NCBI GenBank assembly: GCA_028533045.1
Contig: JAQQAP010000046.1
Span: forward strand, 1 to 64,000
DNA length: 64,000 nt
Reading direction: 5' to 3'
Source of the DNA: Spirochaetales bacterium
GTDB taxonomy: Bacteria > Spirochaetota > Spirochaetia > DSM-2461
The notes beneath the pieces are model-generated. The model was not told the DNA's origin. It was given only the letters and a program-made list of their open reading frames with translations, and made no database searches. Numbering within the stretch: position 1 is the first letter of the stretch; each line of letters begins with the position of its first letter. Positions 59,003 to 64,000 of the stretch are shown in pieces. Both the position numbers and the translations under genes were made by a program.

Positions 59003-60390
59003 GCGACTTCACGACCTCTTTTAATAATTTGGAATGATTTTTTCTGTTTACTGCGGTCCCTCCAGTACGGGAGGAACATTTTAGACATAAAAAACAAAAC
59101 TATTATAGCAAATATACTATATTTGTCAAAGTTAAACTTTATTTTTACATAAAGTCCCTCTTTCGCCTCCCCAAGAACCAGGGAGTCGGCAAAGCCCTCC
59201 CCGTAGGAGGAGCGGGTTTCATTCATCCAGGAAGGAGAGAATTCCGCTTTAATTTCCCTTGTCTCGACGATTTCTCCCGTTTCATCGTTCCGGGAATAAT
59301 GAAGAAGCTCCAGAGGGGACTCATCGCCCCAAACAGGACTATAAAGGATGTTCTCCTGGTAAAAGATGTGATGGAAAAAATCTTTTTTTCCGGGAATAAG
59401 CTCATCCAGATGGTTTTCACTACTGAAAACAAAAAAAAGAGGAAGAGCCAAAAGCAGTACGGGAAGGGAAAAATCTCTTCGAAAGGCCCTCTCCACAGCA
59501 GGCTGGGGAACGGGAGGAATCTTAGCGGAAAAATAGGCGGGGGCAAAAAGATCGTGTTCCGTCCTTCTCCAGTTAAGAGAAAATCGGGGTTGGGAAAATT
59601 GTCTTATTTTTCCCGGTTTTCTCCGGGAAGAAGAAAATTCCTCTTTGACAAAGAATCCCAAAAGAAGAGACAGGAGAAGAAACCCCATAAAGAGGGCCGC
59701 CCCACCGGAGAAAGTAAAAATCAGACTAATAAGAATAAGAGTCAAACCGTAGGGCAGCATGCAGAAAAAATCATTCCAATTTTCCCAAAACATAATCTCC
59801 CAATAAATGACAAGGGGAACAAAAAGCACCCATCCTTCTTGGGAGAGCAGAAGACAGGGAAGCCAGAGAGCCTGAAGAGTAAGGGGAACCAGACTCGCTT
59901 TTCCATAACGATAAACATTAAAAAGTCCCAAGGCAAGATACAGAAGCGGCCCCATCCACAGAAGAAAAGGCCGGGGGACTTGTTCCCATTCAATATTTTT
60001 CCCCAGCGATCTCACGATAAAAAAGAGGGAACGGAGAGAATTATCGCTGTAAAAAAATATCCGATTCCCCCGGTCTGTCATAAAAAGCTCTTCCAAAGTC
60101 GAAAGGTAGGGATCTCTTCTTCTGTCAGTCTCCATCAGGTGGTCGGCCAAATCGGCAAGAGAAACAGTTTTAAGAGAGCTATAATCAGTATAAACCACCG
60201 GTGAAGAGGAGGAATAAACTGAATCAATCCCTTTTTCCTTAAGAAGACCGACGACCCTCCCCTCTTCGTTTTTCTCAACCAAAAGAGAATAGTACTCACC
60301 CTGCTTCTGGTGAAAGAGAAGACTTGCGAGGAGAGATAATACTATAACGGCCCCAAAGCCCACAAAAGGATTATACCGGGGGATTCTCAT
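58999..60390 (-). CDS. Membrane protein of unknown function, linked to rnf
   Basis: 463 residues. One N-terminal membrane helix (about 11-26), a soluble loop (about 28-130), four or five helices in about 143-270, a cytoplasmic basic stretch (SSRRKPGKIRQFS), another helix (about 310-328), an outer loop, and a last helix (about 418-437) with a basic tail. I recognise no domain. It lies between the HD-GYP-like gene and rnfC with four-base ATGA overlaps on both sides, so it is made in step with Rnf. An assembly or regulatory role is inference. Confidence 0.75.
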   Translation of the reverse strand: MRIPRYNPFVGFGAVIVLSLLASLLFHQKQGEYYSLLVEKNEEGRVVGLLKEKGIDSVYSSSSPVVYTDYSSLKTVSLADLADHLMETDRRRDPYLSTLEELFMTDRGNRIFFYSDNSLRSLFFIVRSLGKNIEWEQVPRPFLLWMGPLLYLALGLFNVYRYGKASLVPLTLQALWLPCLLLSQEGWVLFVPLVIYWEIMFWENWNDFFCMLPYGLTLILISLIFTFSGGAALFMGFLLLSLLLGFFVKEEFSSSRRKPGKIRQFSQPRFSLNWRRTEHDLFAPAYFSAKIPPVPQPAVERAFRRDFSLPVLLLALPLFFVFSSENHLDELIPGKKDFFHHIFYQENILYSPVWGDESPLELLHYSRNDETGEIVETREIKAEFSPSWMNETRSSYGEGFADSLVLGEAKEGLYVKIKFNFDKYSIFAIIVLFFMSKMFLPYWRDRSKQKKSFQIIKRGREVA

Positions 60391-61766
60391 ATTAATTTTG
60401 CCTTTTTCAAGAACCGGACAAACAGATCAAAAAGAATAGGGTCCAGTTTCAGATCTTCATCAATCATGGTCTTTCGCATAAACACCAGGGCTTCACCGGG
60501 AGACATGGGATCTTTATACAGCCTGTCCTTATCGGTCAGGGCGTCATAAACATCCACAATTTCCAATATTTTTGCCGGGAAGTAAGCCACACTTTTAAAG
60601 GAACTGATATCTTCATAATTATGGGTAAAAATAGAGTCAAAACGATGGTTTCTCACCTTTTCGCTATACTCGGTAAAATTATCCCGGAAAACACCGTATC
60701 CGCCTTTATGGCCGTAATACTCATGATGAAGCCCGGCAACATATGCAATGGATTGCCGGTAGGAAGTTTTCTTCATAAGCATAAAATACCCGTCAAAGGC
60801 ATGATTTTCGATAATGAGTCGATTATATTCCCCGGAGCCGTCAAAGTAAAGCAGATTTCTTCTTTTTCCCAAATCATGCAACAATATTCCCAACATCATC
60901 TCTTCCATCTTTTTCCCTTTGAAACTGGGAGGGGACTTCATAATTATGGATTTATCGAATTGCTTAAAATTGTATCTCTCTTTCAGAGGTTCATAAAAAG
61001 GCAAATAGGCGGATAGACGGCTCTGAAGTCTTTGGTACAGCCCGGCATACTCAAATTCATGGCGAAGTTCATCAAGGAATCGAATGGAAAGGATAAAGAC
61101 CCGGTTCATATGGCGCGAAGTGGCCCCGGCGGTTTTATCGGTAATAATTTCCGCCGTCTGATTCAGATTATAATTTCTTGAAAGAGCCCGGATGAAACTC
61201 CCCATGAGTTCACCGGTTTTTTCCGTAATCTGAAGCATTTGCCGTTGTGACGCCAGATTATCCTCATCGGCCATCTCCTCCAGGGAAACCTTGTTTATCA
61301 CAGTAGAATAGATAGCCGCATCGGCCATAAGAGAGGCGATATCGTGGGAAGAGACACGGGGACGGTCCAGGGCTTCGTCAAGATTGTTAATGGCGTGGAC
61401 AATACGCTCTTTTCGAACATCCAAAGGCATGTCGACGACTTCATCATACTCATTCCCATAACCGGAAACTTCCGGTTCAACAGGCCTGTCCTTGAGGCTG
61501 ATTTGATCTATCTCCCCTGTCAACAGGCGTCGGTTTTTATCAAGAATGACAATAAGATTATGCCTGTCTTCCTCGCTCATGAGAAAGTCCCACCCGGGGC
61601 TCTCCCAGAAGCGTTCGTTATTCCTATAGAGAGCGGAAAAACGGGTATGCCGCTCCTTCCCTGTACTTTTACTACGACATAAGATGAGAATATCCTGTTC
61701 TTTGAGAATCTCCAGAAAGTCGGAGTCTCGAACAATAAAACTGGCAAAGGAAACGGTTTCGTTCAC
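60387..61766 (-). CDS. HD-GYP-like phosphohydrolase domain protein
   Basis: 459 residues. A unique N-terminal half (about 1-280, partly helical, possible PilZ-like start) precedes an HD-GYP-like domain: HDLGK (297-301), HHEYYGHKGGYG (347-358) and IVDVYDALTDKDR (403-415). HD-GYP proteins degrade cyclic di-GMP. Here the GYP motif reads GYG, and the residues after HDLGK differ from the usual pattern, so activity is uncertain. GTG start with GGAAG 8 bases upstream; ATGA overlap with the next gene. Confidence 0.8.
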   Translation of the reverse strand: MNETVSFASFIVRDSDFLEILKEQDILILCRSKSTGKERHTRFSALYRNNERFWESPGWDFLMSEEDRHNLIVILDKNRRLLTGEIDQISLKDRPVEPEVSGYGNEYDEVVDMPLDVRKERIVHAINNLDEALDRPRVSSHDIASLMADAAIYSTVINKVSLEEMADEDNLASQRQMLQITEKTGELMGSFIRALSRNYNLNQTAEIITDKTAGATSRHMNRVFILSIRFLDELRHEFEYAGLYQRLQSRLSAYLPFYEPLKERYNFKQFDKSIIMKSPPSFKGKKMEEMMLGILLHDLGKRRNLLYFDGSGEYNRLIIENHAFDGYFMLMKKTSYRQSIAYVAGLHHEYYGHKGGYGVFRDNFTEYSEKVRNHRFDSIFTHNYEDISSFKSVAYFPAKILEIVDVYDALTDKDRLYKDPMSPGEALVFMRKTMIDEDLKLDPILFDLFVRFLKKAKLI

Positions 61767-61769
61767 GTA

Positions 61770-64000
61770 TTAATCTTCCGTCAGGCTAATAGCCCTGATG
61801 CTTCGAATAAAAAGGATAGGAGGCAGCTGCCTGTATCGTCCTATCTCTTTACTAAAAAAGTACTCGTTAAAGCGAAAAATACTTTTGTTATTTTCTACAT
61901 AATTCCCCGGGATACCCATCATGATGAGAGAGGCATCGGAAGATTCGTCGGAAAGTATATCCGTAAAGGGCTCTTCCCTAAAAGGAAGGATTTTAATTTC
62001 ACCGTTGATACGGGCCCGGACAAAGAGATCATTCAACTCACGCTCTGCCTTTTCCGTATCTTCCCCGGAACCGACCATACGAAGGATACGGATATCATAT
62101 CGCTCTTCCTTTAGCTTAATCCCCTCATTGATGATGTAGGCCAGAAGGGCCATAAAGTTCCCGTTCCGTTCTCCCCTCCACCAAATATCGAGCCTCTTTC
62201 CCTTGGCTCTTACCATACGGCTGTCTACGGTAGAGTCGAGTCCCTTGTAGAGAAGAATGTTTTTATTTCTCTCCGTGGCCCCATTCAGGATTTTTACGGA
62301 ATCGACCTTTTCATTGTATTCGAGAAGGACCGTATTGGCTTCCAGTCCGCTCATTTCGGCAGCCTGGATAATCGTAAGGATAGCTTCTGTGGGATGGGCC
62401 GTTTCGATGAGAGACATTCCTTTACTCTCTTCCCCGGAAGGAACCACGTCAAACTTTTTGGGAGAGATGAGACAGTTGGTACTTACCAGTCCCTGATAGG
62501 AGGAAATACTTCTCACGATTTCATCCATATCCTTCCACCAGGCTTCTTCCGTACCGTAGCAGACAGTCTGTAGAACGGGCCGCCAGTTTCTTGTCCCCTG
62601 TACAATGGTTCGAATTCGTCTGAGTGAACCCCTAATCAGTGTAAAAAGCACGCCCCACCAGACTCCTTCCAGCTTACCCGCCGATTTGTGCTTTAAAATC
62701 AGCCTGAACATAAGATATTGGGAAAGGGTAATAAGAATCCCCACCTGCCAGTTAAAAAGGCAGACCGTGGCAAAACAGGCCAAAAAGCCAAAAAGAGAAA
62801 CCGCCCAGTGTCCTTTGAAGGTAGGACGGAAAGAAGGATTCCGGCTAAAACGTTCCAAAAAGGCCGCCAGATTCACCCAGCCGTACACAACCAGAAAGAG
62901 GATACCCACCACTGTGGCAGCCAGGTTGATGCTTCCCATCCAGATAACCCCAAGGCCTACGAAGAAAGTCACCACCACGGCAAAACGGGGTTCCTCCCCT
63001 TCTTTGGTAAAATCCCGTTCCAGGAAATTCAAAAAGTCGGGAAGAATGTTGTCGCGGGCCAAAAACTGAACCGTTCGGGGCCCGGTCATAAATACACTGA
63101 GCGCAGATGAACTGGTCGCAAAAAGGACCCCCAGTAAAATCAGAAGCCCCGGGATATTGGCGGGAAAAGCTTTCCCCAGTCCCAAAAGGTCCGTAAGCAG
63201 CACACCATAGGGAATTCCTTCATTATATCCTTGGATGAGAACGGACCGGTCCATACCGGCAAATATATAGGTGACAACCACATATACGGCCATGGTTATA
63301 AGTATGGCCAAAAAAGTTCCTCGCACAATACTTTTCCCGGGAGTTTTAAGATCTCCGCTCATACCGATTCCCGTACTAATTCCCGTAACGGCGGGAAAAA
63401 ATTGGGTAAAGGAGAGAAAAAAGATCCCCATTGTGAGAGGACGGGAACTAAAAAAGGCCCTATGCCCCGTAAAAAGAGGAGTTCCCCCGTATTCCAATCC
63501 CAGCAAGGGGGAAAAGAAAATGGAGCAGACACTCAGGATAAGAACCACCAGAATAGCCGATTGGATCTTTAAGGTAAAATCGGCCCCGGCCATGACAACA
63601 AGAAAGAACACAAGCAGAAAGACCGATGCCAAAAGCTGCTTCTGCACCAAAAGTGCCTCCGGGGAATCGAGAAGAAAAAGGGGAATAAAATCGAGCCAGG
63701 GAGCGATAATAGGATGGAGCGGTTCGGCAAAACCTATACAGTAAAACCCCACACTCGCCGCCTGGGCCAGATAGAGGGGAATCCCAATCGAACCTCCCAT
63801 AGCCTTTCCCAGGGATTTCTTTGAGAGGGCGTACATCCCCCCCCCTTCGATGCGATTCAAATTGGTAGCGCAGTCGGCCAGGGAGAAAGCGGTGGAAATG
63901 GTTACGGAATGGGCAAGAAGAATAATGAGAACCATGGGAAAAAATCCCAGATCCGCCGTAAGTAAGGGGAGAAGGAGAAAGAGAACGGTCCCTAGAATTG
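61770..64000 (-). CDS. APC-superfamily transporter, SLC12/cation-chloride-cotransporter-like, N-terminus outside the window
   Basis: Partial, 743 codons visible; the frame stays open to the window edge and codes for a further membrane helix before the ATG at 63935, so the true start lies to the right. About eleven helices (up to about residue 430 from that ATG), with NLNRIEGGGMYALSKKSLG and TGISTGIGMSGDLKTPGKS, which fit the amino acid / cation-chloride APC fold. A cytoplasmic C-terminal region of about 300 residues follows (MSLIETAHPTEAILTI, YDIRILRMVGSGEDTEKA), as in SLC12-type proteins. First visible gene of the rnf transcription unit. Substrate unknown. Confidence 0.8.
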   Translation of the reverse strand, partial: ILGTVLFLLLPLLTADLGFFPMVLIILLAHSVTISTAFSLADCATNLNRIEGGGMYALSKKSLGKAMGGSIGIPLYLAQAASVGFYCIGFAEPLHPIIAPWLDFIPLFLLDSPEALLVQKQLLASVFLLVFFLVVMAGADFTLKIQSAILVVLILSVCSIFFSPLLGLEYGGTPLFTGHRAFFSSRPLTMGIFFLSFTQFFPAVTGISTGIGMSGDLKTPGKSIVRGTFLAILITMAVYVVVTYIFAGMDRSVLIQGYNEGIPYGVLLTDLLGLGKAFPANIPGLLILLGVLFATSSSALSVFMTGPRTVQFLARDNILPDFLNFLERDFTKEGEEPRFAVVVTFFVGLGVIWMGSINLAATVVGILFLVVYGWVNLAAFLERFSRNPSFRPTFKGHWAVSLFGFLACFATVCLFNWQVGILITLSQYLMFRLILKHKSAGKLEGVWWGVLFTLIRGSLRRIRTIVQGTRNWRPVLQTVCYGTEEAWWKDMDEIVRSISSYQGLVSTNCLISPKKFDVVPSGEESKGMSLIETAHPTEAILTIIQAAEMSGLEANTVLLEYNEKVDSVKILNGATERNKNILLYKGLDSTVDSRMVRAKGKRLDIWWRGERNGNFMALLAYIINEGIKLKEERYDIRILRMVGSGEDTEKAERELNDLFVRARINGEIKILPFREEPFTDILSDESSDASLIMMGIPGNYVENNKSIFRFNEYFFSKEIGRYRQLPPILFIRSIRAISLTED

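Noticed and set aside
59299..60204. Lys-rich 301-codon plus-strand frame opposite the rnf-linked membrane protein
   Set aside because: Antisense to a gene with clear membrane helices and coupled overlaps on both sides; composition is the mirror of Phe/Leu codons.

Overview
The window reads as a chromosomal segment of a free-living, anaerobic or facultative spirochaete. The evidence is a FliG1-type flagellar switch paralogue, an Rnf ion-pumping complex, several treponeme-like envelope proteins of unknown function, and a gene order that (from memory of the family, not from a search) follows the Borrelia/Treponema arrangement spoVG - rplY - pth - tilS - ftsH and rplU - prp - rpmA - obgE - nadD - yqeK. 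Most genes lie on the minus strand in tight operons with ATGA, TAATG or TTGA overlaps. TTG, GTG and possibly CTG starts occur.

Layout. 10-1110: zinc-ribbon transposase (left end of the element is outside the window). 1210-3021: lepA. 3071-10042: lipoprotein trypsin-like protease, an exported protein with Ca-loop-like motifs, ftsH, tilS, pth. 10035-13520: rplY, tRNA-Gln, spoVG, ispE, nadB; then nadC. 14459-14710: a small extremely acidic protein on the plus strand. 14711-19426: rsfS, lytR-type gene, yqeK, nadD, obgE, rpmA, prp, rplU, tRNA-Leu. 19489-21961: beta-helix lipoprotein, a GC-rich structured element, a TtcA-like gene. 22010-24081: ABC-F gene with a hairpin leader, then a decayed fumarylacetoacetase-family gene. 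24082-29636: three-gene RND efflux operon ending in a strong terminator. 29681-36140: comM, sugar/nucleoside kinase plus rlpA, an exported unknown, an aminotransferase, fliG1. 36236-42180: gltD and gltB. 42424-48014: PAS/HPt protein, lacZ, divergent araC-type regulator. 48030-52187: pyrG, thiI, FN3-like exported protein. 52175-54034: GH57-fold protein without its catalytic residues. 54062-64000: Rnf complex genes B-A-E-G-D-C, preceded in the same transcription unit by an unknown membrane protein, an HD-GYP-like protein and an APC/SLC12-type transporter that runs off the right edge.

How the genes fit together. The left half is housekeeping: translation (lepA, rplY, rplU, rpmA, obgE, rsfS, two tRNAs), tRNA modification (tilS, ttcA-like, thiI), NAD synthesis (nadB, nadC, nadD), isoprenoids (ispE) and protein quality control (ftsH, trypsin-like protease). 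The right half is metabolic and envelope: glutamate synthase, CTP synthase, beta-galactosidase with its probable regulator, and the Rnf complex coupling ferredoxin:NAD redox to an ion gradient.

The signals most worth following are (1) a recurring promoter layout in which a good -10 box sits only 6-8 bases before the start codon, predicting leaderless mRNAs for lepA, nadC, pyrG, thiI, the PAS/HPt gene and perhaps fliG1; (2) a GH57 protein whose nucleophile, acid/base and substrate motifs are all replaced; (3) a terminator-like hairpin in the ABC-F leader; (4) a fumarylacetoacetase-family gene remnant; (5) a long structured GC-rich element upstream of the TtcA-like gene; and (6) an 83-residue protein that is 42 percent Asp/Glu.
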